From NCBI GenBank assembly GCA_033558025.1, contig JAUCEF010000004.1:3224001-3288000 (forward strand): a stretch of 64,000 nucleotides of DNA. The letters run 5' to 3'. Every line of letters starts with the position of its first letter. The stretch's first letter is position 1. The notes under the pieces were generated by a model that searched no databases, was not told the origin of the DNA, and saw nothing but the letters and a program-made list of their open reading frames with translations. Source of the stretch: Phytophthora sp. 'mugwort' (Eukaryota > Oomycota > Peronosporomycetes > Peronosporales > Peronosporaceae). Shown here piece by piece: positions 46,402 through 56,812 of this stretch. The position numbers were made by a program, and so were the translations under genes.

Positions 46402-47020
46402 TTACAGCACCTCACCTACTGAAAGCGCGTCGGGATATTTGCACTGATATCGGAGCGTATCTTTCGAGCGGTGTGGAAGCTTGTATTTGTCCCGCCATCG
46501 CATTGTAACGCACCGATCACGACAGACTGCAGAGATAGGAACAAGTCCTCCAAAGTGTCCGTGTCGATTTCCTTGTACGCCTGCGTAACCGCCTGCACTA
46601 ACTTCTCGATTTCGCGAGTTCTCTTGCAAGTTGCAGCGACGGAATGGACGCAAAGAAGCCCAAGTCCAGCGTGTTGTAGTCGTCAGAGTTAGGGGGATGG
46701 CAAATGAGTCGAATGTTCCAGCCCTTTTACATACCAGCAGCAGGCACGTCTGGATCGAACGGAGAGAGTTGAGGGCGTGCGTTATCCTGCTGAATGAATA
46801 TTACCTTCCACCTCTCACCTCTTGGCCATACTGCATTAATAGCAGGGATCACCTTGTCGATGATGCACTCCATTTTGAACATATTCCTGGTGACGGACAC
46901 GATGTTGTTCGTGACGGGCGCACCTTTCGCACGGTTGATGCTTGATCGCTCTGCAAAACTGTCTTCTATAAAAGACCAAATACCAATCTTGCCATTGAAC
47001 CTTGATTTAGTATGGAAATC

Positions 47021-47161
47021 TGTCGTAGGGAGAGAATGTGACTCGCTTGTGTGTTGGAGGGGAAAATCTGGAATGGATTGATAGCTTAGAACGGCATTCC
47101 TACCTGGATACCTCACTGTATCTTACCGAGTACTACTGCTTGCACGCATCTGATTCCAACA
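47021..47161 (-). repeat. 3' LTR of copia element 2
   Basis: 141 bp. It matches the LTR at 51806-51944 with scattered substitutions and small indels (for example GGAGGGGAAAATCTGGAATGG versus GGAGGAGAAATCTGGAATGA). Confidence 0.82.
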
Positions 47162-47203
47162 CCTCCCCTGCAAGCACAGCTACTCGGGTCGTCACAAGGG
47201 AGC

Positions 47204-47890
47204 TTATTTGCATATCAAGCCGCGCCGGCTTTGCTTGATCCTGAGTTCGGTGCAGGAAAGAGCCATTGTCAGCAAGCTAACCGGGTTTGCTCTTGTAGGG
47301 ATGTATTCCAATGTTAAGAGTTCTTGGTGCCATGCGTCCTTGAGCGCGTGGAAACGAATGTCGATTACGTTTTGTGTGCTGGAAGAACCTTTGCGCTTTA
47401 TGCGATGAAGTTCAGGAACGCTGTCGATCTTGAGTGTCAGCTTCAGAGGTGTTGCGACTTGCCCTTTAAGGATTTCGTCGATAAGTAATTTGATCCACTC
47501 AGCCTGAAGGAGCCCATCGTTGGCCGACATAAATTCAGCCGCTATACTCGACAGCGCGACCACTGTCTGCTTCATGGAACCCCAGGCCACTGATGCTCCG
47601 AACAGGAATACGAAGTATCCAGAAACCGACTTTTTATCAACCCGATCGTTCGCAAAATCTGCATCGGTCACGATCGTGATGCCGGCTTCAGTTGGGATAA
47701 GGCGCAATGCCGATTCTTGGGTTCCAGAGAGATAGCGCAGTAAATACTTGGCTGCGATCCAAGCGGTTTTTTCTTTTCAGGGCTGGGCACAATGTCGAGA
47801 AAGCTGGTTGACAGCAAACGCTACGCCCGGTCTTGATACGCGCGCCAGGTAGAGGATACTGCCGACTACTTCCCGTTAGGGCATGCGCTT
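47204..47890 (-). pseudogene. copia element 2 RNase H
   Basis: The frame 47204-47707 reads IVTDADFANDRVDKKSVSGY, then WGSMKQTVVALSSIAAEFMS and a VIDIRFHALKDAW end. These hold RNase H acidic residues (DAD-F, S-x-AAE-x-M and D-I-R-F-H) in copia style. The upstream connection to the RT is shifted. Confidence 0.8.
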
Positions 47891-48860
47891 GATCTCTTCG
47901 CACCCGTCTACTGTTGGAGGGTCCGCGCATTGGTCTAGTCTGGTGTTTGGGATCATGGGCGTTGGGATTGGCCTTGCGGGTTTGATGGCGAAGCGGGGAA
48001 GGGTTTCACCGAGGTAGGCAGCTTGTGATAGTCGAATTTCTCCAATGCCGTGCTTCTTCATCCGCATCACGAGAAAACTGCGTGGGCACACCCTTGGCTT
48101 TGGCCTTGTATTTCACGTGTAGCGCTGTCATTAGCTTGAGAACTTGAAGTTTGCTCGGTTGAGCTACTAAAATGTCGTCGACATACAAGCAAACAATAAC
48201 AGCAGCCCACATGAATAAATACTTGTCACCTGTTGCCGCCTTCAGTTCAAGCTCTCAAGAAACCCATCGATTTCATGATTCCATCCGCGAGCAGCCTGTT
48301 TAACGCTGTACAACGCCTTTTTGAGCAGCCACACTTTGTTCCCTCCCCGGTTACTAAAACCCCTTGCCATGACGGACGTACACGGTTTCCTTGCGCTTGG
48401 CATTGAGATAGGCGGCAGGTGCATCTCCCTGGCGAATGGGCATCGTCATTTTCACTGCCAGCACGAGGAGTATCCGCACACTGATAAGGTCCACAACTGG
48501 AGCTCATGTGTCCACGTAGTCTAGGAGGAATATTTGTTTATCTCGTCTAGACTCTCGTCTTGTACTGAGTTATTTCGCCAGTAGCGCCGGGCTTGATTCG
48601 AAACGGTACGGTGTTGTCTAGGATGTGCGCACCAGGAGGAGAGTCCACGAGGATAAGATGTGATTGTTCTTGAGGGCCGATAATTCCTTGGCTATAGCTT
48701 TATACCAGATCGGCCACAGAGGCGAGTGTCTGGCTTCGCTTATCGAAAACAGCTCACAAAAATGATCTCTAGTAAGTAGAGGAAGGAATATCCGATGTCT
48801 CGGGCTGAAATACGATATGGGGCATCTTCGTCTAGTGAGTTCAGAGGTTCCGTTCATGCT
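47891..48860 (-). pseudogene. copia element 2 reverse transcriptase, frameshifted
   Basis: Pieces WPIWYKAIAKELSAL (48690-48720), VWLLKKALYSVKQAARGWNH (48270-48340) and VIVCLYVDDILVAQPSK (48160-48205) give the RT thumb/palm with catalytic YVDD. At least three frame changes. Confidence 0.8.
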
Positions 48861-50118
48861 CTCAACTACCTCGGGGTCCAGCTCGTGTCTTGAAGACGTG
48901 CCGATGCGTCAGCTTGTATTTGTCGGTCACGTAGCGCACGTTGTTCAGTCTCCATGGCGTTGACGTCTGTGCCATCTGAAGGTGGGTCTTGGTCGTCGTC
49001 CAGCTGAATTGCATCGGCCAGCATCGACTCCAATAAGACCACATCCGTTGACGCTTTGATGGGCCTGCCTTGGCCAGGAACGTAAACTTGATTACCGCGA
49101 ATTTTCCATCAGAGAACCCGATGAATCCTCCGAGGTCACCTCGACCATCGAAACGAAACATCTTACGGCGAATTGGGTCTGGCGTCCTCACGACTAATGC
49201 CTGCCCAAAAATGGGTAGATCAGCGAGCGATGGCATGGTGCCGAGCAAGCGCTCGTGTGATCATGGTGGCTCCGCGCGTCGGGATACGACTCCGAAAGTA
49301 GGCGGCACGATGAAGGGCATCCTCCCACAAATAGTGAGAGGACTGCTATCAATGAGCACGGCAGCCACCATCTTAGTCAGCGTCCTGATGACGCGCTCAG
49401 CGACACCGTTTTGGCTGCTGCGGTGCCGTGTGGCATGATGGTGGCGGAGGCTTTTGACTGCGACCAGTTTCCGACAGTCAGAGTTGAGAAACTCAGTCCC
49501 TCCGTCAGTCCGGACTGTCTTAAAGCTATTTGCTGGAACATTGGCTTGCCTCTCGATGAACTTCAGAAATCCTTCCGCACGCTCACTCGCTTCATTCTTG
49601 GTAGGCAGCCCGTAGACTTGAATGTAGTCCCGCCAAATTGCCATCATGAAATAATCGTGGCCGCAATATGATTGTTTTACGGGTTCGCTGAGATCCAAGT
49701 GACACACGCCGCCGGCTATCTCGTCACTGCTGCTTCGGAATGCTGGGGTTGGGGCGGTGACGACTTTTGCGATGGCGCAAGGCTGGTAAGTGGGAGGGGG
49801 GTCATCAGCCTCGGAAATGGCTACGCCACGCACAGCTGAGCTCGTTCCTAGGCGACGACAGTCGGCGAGTTTCAGGTGGCCCAGGCGTCTATGCCATGTC
49901 GATAGCGGTACCAGGGGGCGTTGAGCAGCAAGTAGGCCACTTTCAACGTCCCTAGGGCGTCCGATCGAGTCTGGTGTAATGACTTCGTAGACTCCATTCG
50001 TCTCCACAGCTTTATAACCACTACTTCGACTGTGACCCCGCGTTACTGTCCACTGATTAGCCTCGAAGCGAACAATGCATCCGGCGTGGACTAACTGCGA
50101 CACAGACAGGAGAGTCAC
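48861..50118 (-). pseudogene. copia element 2 GAG-pre-integrase and integrase
   Basis: The frame 49261-50118 holds WHRRLGHLKLADCRRL (zinc-finger His residues), then GGVCHLDLSEPV, in which the first catalytic Asp sits, VRTDGGTEFLNSDC (second Asp) and SSQNGVAERVIRTLTKM (Glu). The C-terminal integrase part continues in another frame (48862-49248). Confidence 0.85.
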
Positions 50119-50349
50119 AGATAGCGTGGGGACGTGATACGTTCAATGGCGATTGCTTGCTGTTCCTCGCGCGCGCCGTTTTACACCTTTAAGATGCAAC
50201 TGACCGACGCTCTTGATTCTAATAACTCTCCCGTCGACGGGAGAGTCATTGGGTCCAGCGTGCGCAGGTGCGTCATGTTCTTCACGTGGCCCATGAGGTG
50301 GAATACACCCCCGAGTCAATAATGACCCGCTTCCACTCGACGCATCCTT

Positions 50350-51459
50350 TCAAGCGCGGTCGTCTTTCAGGGCGACTGCTGCACTCCCTTGCAGTCGTGT
50401 GTTGACTCCTTGTCGTTTTGGACAATCGCGGGCGAAGTGGCCGGGCTGGTGGCAATTGTGGCAGCGCATGTTTTGGCGTGGTCTTGACTGGTTGGCGGAG
50501 CTAAGGCGCCCATACCGAGCACGATAAGCTGGCTTGTGCTTCTGCTTAACAATGCGGGCCGTAGATTGATCCGACCTCGCCATTGGTCGGCTTCCTTCAT
50601 ACTTCACTCTTTTGGAGTTTCCTGGGTTGCACCGTGTTGTGTCGTCCAGCGCTTTTTGCGGTTACTGGTCATCACTTTCCGCCATGTACGCCAATTGGTC
50701 AACGAGGCGATGCAACTCGTCGGGCGGAGCTTGAAATCGGAAGCCTCTCCACGAATGGTTTGAGCTCACTCGAGTACTAAAATTAAGCTTGCTTGATGAA
50801 AGCGTGCATTGCATGACGAGCATTGGCCTCCACTGCCAAATCTCCAGGCAGTGCGTCTGCCATGTTCATCAGCCGCAGAGCGTACTCCTGGTAGGTTTCT
50901 GCTCGCATCTTCGGCTCCGCCATGAGCCTGCTCAGAAGTTCTTGCTCCGGAGGCTTTGACTGGAATTTCTGCACAAGTGTATCGCCCGCGACGGATAGCG
51001 TTAAACCCTGTTGAGACATTTACTTCCGAGAGTTAATCCGCGGCGTCACCAGTGAGCGAAACAGCGAAGATACTGAGGCACCTCCGTCCAGCGATGGCCA
51101 TCGAGAATTTGAGCGTCATTTCAGCTGAAAGACAAACATCCTCCACCAGAGCTTGACTCCAAAGTCAAAAGCGCCGATCGACACGGCTCCCGAAAACGGT
51201 TCAAGGGTGATGTTCTTGCGGTAGGGGCTTCCTCCAGCAGGCAAATTCTCGATCGCGTTGAACAAAGATGATCGAACTGGCTGCTGGTGCTCAGGGGAGT
51301 TAGCCACCGACGATGTAGCCACATTCGGCTTAATATCGCTTTCAAGCGCGGGAGGAGCAACCCTTCAGGACGCGTTCCAGGCTTGGCCGTCGTTGAATTG
51401 CTGTAGGCGTAGTGAGGCTTGTTGGAGAGTTCCATCGGCCTCGCCGCCATCATTGCCAT
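50350..51459 (-). pseudogene. copia element 2 Gag with zinc knuckle
   Basis: 51459-51116 has an N-terminal part in shifted frames. 51019-50783 reads LVQKFQSKPPEQELLSRLMA (Gag helical core). 50607-50350 holds a CCHC knuckle CHNCHQPGHFARDCPKRQ with all four zinc ligands. Confidence 0.78.
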
Positions 51460-51805
51460 CGAGATAGCGAGTTAAACAAAGTCGGTCCCTTCCCTTGACA
51501 CTGGGTTTTCTTGGAGGACTGGACCTCTGGGTGAGGCTTGCGCGCTCCGTCCAGGGCGCTGTGTCGGGTTGTCGACTGCCTTGTCAGGCCAACGATGATT
51601 CCCGCGCCCGCAACCTTGCCTGGGATGTCGGCGCGTTCTCCGTAGCTTGGCGTCCTCGAGGCCTGACAGCAGCTAGTCTAATCGGTGGGGATTCTGGCGT
51701 TATTGGACGAGGTTGATGCCTAACGCCTTGCGTATTCGCAAGCGCAACGATCCGGGGTAATCGCATAGGTCTATGGCTTTTTTTAAAGACTCAAGCCTCT
51801 TAATC

Positions 51806-51944
51806 TGTCGGTAGGAGAGAATGTGACTCGCTTGTGTGTTGGAGGAGAAATCTGGAATGAATTGAAGCTTAGAACGGCATCCCTACATGGATACCTCACT
51901 GTATCTTACCGAGTACTACTGCTTGCACGCATCTGATTTCAACA
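51806..51944 (-). repeat. 5' LTR of copia element 2
   Basis: 139 bp, 5' relative to transcription. Its inner edge (minus strand, GATTAAGAGGCTTGAGTC) would hold the primer-binding site. Confidence 0.82.
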
Positions 51945-52600
51945 AAAACGTATCTGCAAAACATACGGGACACAGTCAGGTTGTTGCTCCGCAAATAAAT
52001 TATAAAATGTGACAGGTTACCTTGCGCCACTGCTGCGAAAAACATCGTCTTCTTGATAAGCGCTTGCTCCGGCGATGGCGTTGCGGCGCCTCTTCGTCCT
52101 CCACGGTGTAGTATGTGTGCTTGTTGACGTCTTCATAGATCTACTTCTCGCCCACTATACTACATCGTATATGGGCTCGAAGAAGCGGCTACTCTCGTCG
52201 ACAAACGCCAGCGCGTACTCCACCAGCGCCATCATGTTCTCCGGGGTTAAGGAGGGTTTGATCCTTTAGGTGACACGCTTTACCACGCAGTCGCGCAGAG
52301 ACGCTGCAGTACGCCAGTTGACATCCCCAGCAGCCTTCGCCTTCGCAGCAATCGTTCTCCGATCTTGTATAGGGACTGCTTGATTGTTCGCACCAGCACT
52401 GACTTGTCATAGCCCTTGCGTCCCGATCTGCCCTTGATGCGGCTGGAAGCGTCGCCAGAAACGTTGCCTGCAGCGACAGAATCATTGAAGGCCTCCGGAT
52501 ACGAGCAACAGCTCGTCGTTGCAGGCATACTTACGCCCGAACTCATTAAAGGTTGTATATCGCAGTCTGTCTACTTGTCCATCGACAGCATGAAGGAGGA

Positions 52601-54010
52601 CATCGTTAGCGATGGCCCGCCCGGCGCGTAGCCTCATCCAGTTGGGCACGGTGATGGTCCGCGGTTAGTTATAGAGTGGTTGAGCTCGTAGATAGTGTGC
52701 AGCGGGTCGAGCAAGGATGCACTGGTCTAGATCCCGAGCTTTCAGGGCCAATAACTCCGCACTCACAACACGGATGCAAATAATTCGAGTATTGAAGAAA
52801 AGCGGAAGAACTACACTTCATTTTTATCTAGTTAGATCGTATTTGTTTGCGATGCTTACAGAATAACATCGTTTTGAAATGGAATTTGACAGACAAAACG
52901 AGATGAAAAAAGTAATAAATATTTATTTGAAGACCGATATACTGTACCAGCCTTCAGCTCCTAGCTCAAGAGTGGTACCGACTTAATTTGCTTGAAGGCG
53001 GCCGGTAGCTTGATCGTAAACGCAGCGACAAAGTCTTCCACATGTGAGCATACCCATGCTACTAAATCTTTTCATGGCTAGCGCAATAAGCGAAAGTAGT
53101 AGTACTAGCAAAACACGGTCGCTTGATTAACAAAATACATTACACTTTAATGCTAGTAAGCAACCTACTTAGCTACCCTACTTGCTATTTGGGATCGATT
53201 TGGGTCATGTGGACCCAAAATTGGTGTACGAAGTATCCAATTGGTGTCCAAAAAGGTCCATTTTCTCGAAAGTGGGTAACACGGTCTCTTGAGCAAACAC
53301 ACAATAATGGGTAAGCCGCAGCCATGGCCGCTTTTTGGAACCCAAGACAAATAATTTTAGTTTGAATTCTTTTATTGGGACATCTAACGTTTTGGGGCCA
53401 ACGGCAATGAAGACCGAGACGTGAGGCCTAGTACAACCCCCCCCCCCAAAAAATAGTACAGGAAAACCCTTAAGCGATCGTTACCCCATCCTACTGCAAT
53501 ACTCGACTTCAGCTAGGATAACTGTGATCGAGGAAGTATTTAGAAACAAAATTTCCACACGAACTAACGTCGTTCGTCCTTTCTAAGAACTACGTCCAGT
53601 ATACCGGGGTTATCATGCAACTACAGTACATGTATGCTCTACATGTAGTCGCTGTTATCTCGCAGTAACTCGGGAATATGGTACATGGCCCACTGCATCA
53701 AGTTTTCTCCCATGTTTACTTCATTTGTCAAAATTTGGCTTCGTTGGTTTGTGTTGCTCAGGAGTTGATTGGGGCTAAACAAGAGTCAGTCGATCTAATG
53801 TCGTTTAAGACTCCAAGCTGGAATTACGGGAGTCCGACAAAACCTCAAAAGAGAACAACGATCGTTGGTTTCATTATTGCTCATCTACGATGCATTTGGG
53901 GGTAGAAATTCATGAGACTGTGCGACGATATCCTAATCGAGATTGCTTCGACGTAACTCACACGGCATTTCTCGCTCTCCTACCCAACCGTACCGCTCTC
54001 AGTCTCGATC
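52601..54010. other. Gene-free stretch left of the right gene block
   Basis: AT-rich (52790-52960 and 53040-53160), with a C13 run near 53437. Two short opposing ORFs at 53123-53350 are not recognised. The transition from transposons to host genes falls here. Confidence 0.5.
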
Positions 54011-54556
54011 ATGCGTGTGAAGCTACCTTCCTCCATCTTGGCCGTACCGTTGGTCCTAGCGATGCTTCTGCTGGTTCTGCAGTTGTCAGCCAAGACAAAC
54101 GCCCACTCGCTCCGGCATGGCGCTATCCCGAATCAAAGAGTGATAACCCCGTCAAGCCCTATTGTCATTTCTCACAACATAGAGCTTAACCTGACGATAC
54201 CTGTGCAGCGTCAACAAACCGTTCAAGACGAGTTGGCCCAAGTCTTCGCTGCAGCTCCCGCTGTCTCCAGTTCCACCAAAGGCAGGAAAGGCACGGGAGA
54301 CGCGTGTATCGGACCCGTCTGTGGTCTAGGTCTCTTCTTCGCATCCATCGGACTCACATTCGTCGCGTGCTTTGTCGTGATCTACATTGCCGACAAACGC
54401 TACGACCACGTGCAAAAGAGTCGACGCCGCCATGACAAACGCTACGACGGGATGCGCAAGCGACGCTCAAGCAACGGACACTTCGATATCCGCCGCAATT
54501 GCACGGGTACAGCAATGCGATCCCCCATGGTCATGCGTCATCGTGTAGCACAGTAG
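54011..54556 (+). CDS. Small secreted or single-pass membrane protein, unknown
   Basis: 181 residues from ATG 54011. A strong signal peptide covers residues 1-31 (MRVKLPSSILAVPLVLAMLL, then LQLSAKTNA), followed by a polar region with one NLT glycosylation site. One membrane helix lies at about 112-134 (FFASIGLTFVACFVVIYIA), then a very basic tail (KRYDHVQKSRRRHDKRYDG). Topology suggests a type I membrane protein with a short basic cytosolic end. The SLRHG near residue 35 is not a convincing RxLR motif, and a membrane helix argues against a classical secreted effector. Function unknown. The gene is intact, with AT-rich sequence on its left and a convergent MARVEL-like gene on its right. Confidence 0.6.
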   Translation: MRVKLPSSILAVPLVLAMLLLVLQLSAKTNAHSLRHGAIPNQRVITPSSPIVISHNIELNLTIPVQRQQTVQDELAQVFAAAPAVSSSTKGRKGTGDACIGPVCGLGLFFASIGLTFVACFVVIYIADKRYDHVQKSRRRHDKRYDGMRKRRSSNGHFDIRRNCTGTAMRSPMVMRHRVAQ

Positions 54557-54641
54557 CAAAAATGTACCCATAAAGACCAAATAGACTTCTGCAAATTTCA
54601 CGACCAAAAATTGACGACTGCTCTTAAACTGTTAGAACCTT

Positions 54642-55295
54642 TCAAGCCATGACAATGCCTCGCGTGTCGATCGGTAACGGTCTCGAGCTAATAGGCGTTG
54701 CCACCATCCGGTAGCTCCCAGCTCGATCACGACACTCGACCGCTGCGAGTCGTGGGTCCTCCGCTTTCATGAATGTGAGAAGAACCGAACCGATGAGAGG
54801 CACCACACAGAGTATCATGAAAATGCTTGAAGCCTTTAAGTTGCTGCAATGCACCAAGCTCGTATAATTATCACAGTCTTGAACGTACGCACTTGTGGCC
54901 AACACAATCCCCGAGATGAGTGCGAGGACAGCTAGAAAACTGTCCAACGTTCCGGTGAAAAGAGCACGAGGTCGGAGTATGATAGGGAAGAGCTCGACAA
55001 GAACCATGAAGGCGCCGGAATACTCGACGATCGTGTAGGATACGAGCAATACGAACGTGGCCTCTGCACTGCCTAGACGATAGTCTTTGTCGTCGGAGGT
55101 CCTGGACAGTGGGAACGACATCGCTACAGTGATCATCGCCATCAGAGCGAAGACCAACTGCAGACCGCGTAGCAACATGCAGACGAGGGTGATCACGTAC
55201 GGAGCCATGGCCAGACGCATCTCGGCTGAAGGAATTTTGGACGACGGCGGGTGACTAGGAGGATTCGAGAGTGAGGAGGCGCCAAGTGGCGTCAT
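54642..55295 (-). CDS. Four-helix MARVEL-like membrane protein (A)
   Basis: 217 residues from ATG 55295. Four hydrophobic helices (about 30-60, 79-105, 115-140 and 155-178), with a short polar N-terminus and a basic C-terminal tail. Between helices 3 and 4 is a Cys-containing loop, YVQDCDNYTSLVHCSNLKAS, like the two-Cys loops of MARVEL-type proteins. The second copy in this block (58705-59262) has the same helix spacing and the loop YTSNCGYGWHCHNLQAAT. MARVEL proteins work at sites of membrane apposition and vesicle transport. The precise role here is unknown. The gene converges on the one at 54011. Confidence 0.7.
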   Translation of the reverse strand: MTPLGASSLSNPPSHPPSSKIPSAEMRLAMAPYVITLVCMLLRGLQLVFALMAMITVAMSFPLSRTSDDKDYRLGSAEATFVLLVSYTIVEYSGAFMVLVELFPIILRPRALFTGTLDSFLAVLALISGIVLATSAYVQDCDNYTSLVHCSNLKASSIFMILCVVPLIGSVLLTFMKAEDPRLAAVECRDRAGSYRMVATPISSRPLPIDTRGIVMA

Positions 55296-55520
55296 CGCAT
55301 CTCGCTTAGCCTAGTACATACATCCAGTCTTCCGTGGATTAAACCGGACGTCGAAGATATGACCCACGTAGCAAATAGACATCCATCTCAGGGTAGTATC
55401 CTAGCCTAGTATTCTAGATTAGAATCAATCTGTACGGGACATGCTTTAGTTCTATTATGTTGGACCCCGCAACGCCAAAACGACCGTAAAATCTACCTGT
55501 GCAGGCTCGTGTTGCTGTAG

Positions 55521-56156
55521 TTATACCCGCTTCGAAGACATTGGCGGCACGTCACAATTGCTCAAGAGGTTGATTGTCTTGGCGTTCTTGGCCTTGCGCT
55601 TCTCATTGCGACTGACAGATAGCACCAGCGTAGAGAATTTCCATGACGTACCGGGTGTCGTCATGACTCCAATGGGTTCGTCCGCTTTGCCGTCGGATTT
55701 GCTGTCCGGGTTATTCTTCTTGAAGGCCTTGACGATGAGCGTGCCATTGCCCTTGGGCCCGCTGCACGCGATGGTGTAATTAGCAGCTTCGTTCGTTAAC
55801 ACGCCCACGTACTTGGATCTTTCGCTCTTAATGGGGTGTCCGAGCAACTGACGCGCCATGTCATGGTTGTTCACGTGGTCCAGCACCAACTTGTGCACGT
55901 AAAACGGTCGATTGCGGAGGATGCGGATGGCGAAGAAGGACGAGACGCCGCCAATCAACACGCCACTGAGCACGGGGAAGAACATCTTGTTGCCCAGCGA
56001 CTCGGATTTCTGGTGTGTGACGACGTCCTGATTCTGCAAGAACGACTCCAACGCCGAGAAGCGCGTGCCGTCTTCGCGATCCACACTCAGCTCGTCAAAC
56101 GTGACGATATCGCTGTCCTCCTCGTCCCCCAAATGTAGATTCTGGCGGTAGTGCAC
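55521..56156 (-). CDS. COA1/TIM21-like mitochondrial membrane protein
   Basis: Open frame of 211 residues. An acidic N-terminus leads into one membrane helix (about residues 58-80, FFPVLSGVLIGGVSSFFAIR). A soluble domain follows with the COA1/TIM21 pattern: LLGHPIKSERSKYVGVL, then YTIACSGPKGNGTLIVKAFK and a W-x-FSTLVLSV end. In this family the single helix anchors the protein in the mitochondrial inner membrane, where COA1 helps assemble cytochrome oxidase and TIM21 links the TOM and TIM23 translocases. The frame has no ATG before residue 58; the first codon used here is GTG at 56156, so the true start may lie in an upstream exon joined by an acceptor near 56160-56175. The end at 55521 is a clear stop. 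Confidence 0.6.
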   Translation of the reverse strand: MHYRQNLHLGDEEDSDIVTFDELSVDREDGTRFSALESFLQNQDVVTHQKSESLGNKMFFPVLSGVLIGGVSSFFAIRILRNRPFYVHKLVLDHVNNHDMARQLLGHPIKSERSKYVGVLTNEAANYTIACSGPKGNGTLIVKAFKKNNPDSKSDGKADEPIGVMTTPGTSWKFSTLVLSVSRNEKRKAKNAKTINLLSNCDVPPMSSKRV

Positions 56157-56202
56157 TACTACACTCCCACTACGAGCAGCAAAACGATGAGTCAGTATGC
56201 GA

Positions 56203-56797
56203 TCATTGCAGCAACTTCACTGCGTCTTCTCCCCCCTGACCAACGTACTTGTCGCCCAATACTTTGAAACTTCCTTCACTGCTCTTGGCCTCAAGGGGCG
56301 AGCCGTCGGCGTCGAGCTCCTTAATGCGCTCAAACTCCTTCGGGTAACCCACGGTCTCAAACACGCGTCGGTCCTTTACGACTGCACGCTTGGCCATGTT
56401 GAAGATACGCACGTTCTGTGATCACAAACGTTAGAGGAACTTCAGCTTCCACGGTTCTATCTTGTCGTCAACATTGCGAACGGCACATGCAGCATATGCG
56501 AAGTGTACGCACCTCGTCCTCCTCGACGTCTCGACTCTTGTAGCGCGCTACGACGCCCATGGTCGACATGGCTACGGCCATGTACACCACCAGCGTCTGC
56601 ATGGAGGGCGACAGACCAGTGGCCGTCTTGACGCCGTCCTTTAGCCCCAGCGGCGTGCCCAGGTTGGGTTGAGAGCTGCTCCAGCGCGAGGCCAAGACCC
56701 GACGCTTGTATGGCAAACCTAAGTGATGAACATCCTGCACGATCTCACTTCTGACGCCCGATGCGGCTCCGGCACGACACAGGAACTGCAGCAGCAT
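56203..56797 (-). CDS. Conserved-looking mitochondrial protein of unknown function
   Basis: Two exons, 56513-56797 and 56203-56415, separated by a 97-nt GT-AG intron (donor GTGCGT, branch-like CTAAC, acceptor CACAG); phase 0, 165 residues in total. The N-terminus (MLLQFLCRAGAASGVRSEIV) is basic, amphipathic and lacks acidic residues early on, like a mitochondrial presequence. A helix TLVVYMAVAMSTMGVVARY follows at about 73-91, then a charged C-terminal domain (RAVVKDRRVFETVGYPKEFE). I cannot name the family. An initiator-like GCTCATTC lies 8 nt upstream of the ATG. The neighbour downstream on the same strand also looks mitochondrial. Confidence 0.6.
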
Positions 56798-56804
56798 GGC
56801 GAGC

Positions 56805-56812
56805 GAATGAGC
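56805..56812 (-). promoter_or_regulatory. Oomycete initiator-like GCTCATTC
   Basis: On the minus strand GCTCATTC lies 8 nt before the ATG at 56797. It equals the core of the oomycete initiator consensus GCTCATTYY, which implies a very short 5' leader. Confidence 0.5.

Larger units (their letters stand above)
47021..51944 (-). mobile_element. Ty1/copia retrotransposon nested in mariner gene
   Basis: Two short LTRs (47021-47161, 141 bp; 51806-51944, 139 bp) flank a minus-strand Gag-Pol in copia order. On the coding strand the LTRs read TGTTG...CGACA. The host flanks read GTTTT before and GATTT after on the minus strand, which fits a 5-bp target duplication with one mismatch. The coding sequence is broken by many frameshifts. 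It is unrelated in sequence to copia element 1 and looks older, given LTR differences and indels. Confidence 0.82.
46402..52600 (-). pseudogene. Mariner-like transposase gene split by a copia insertion
   Basis: Minus strand. The 5' part lies at 51945-52600: an HTH region with SGRKGYDKSVL, then TPENMMALVEYALAFVDESS and FFEPIYDVV, and a GT-AG intron of about 70 nt (acceptor TTTTGCAG near 51956). The 3' part lies at 46402-47020: SRFNGKIGIWSFI, then WKVIFIQQDNARPQLSPFDP, which holds the second catalytic Asp of the mariner type, and after a frameshift an S-P-D-Y-N-like step near 46690 and an EKLVQAV tail. Copia element 2 (47021-51944) lies exactly between. Removing it with one target copy rejoins the frame. 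Frameshifts elsewhere show the gene is dead. Confidence 0.75.

Noticed and set aside
54011..54556. RxLR effector
   Set aside because: It has a signal peptide but no convincing RxLR-EER and it carries an internal membrane helix with a basic tail.
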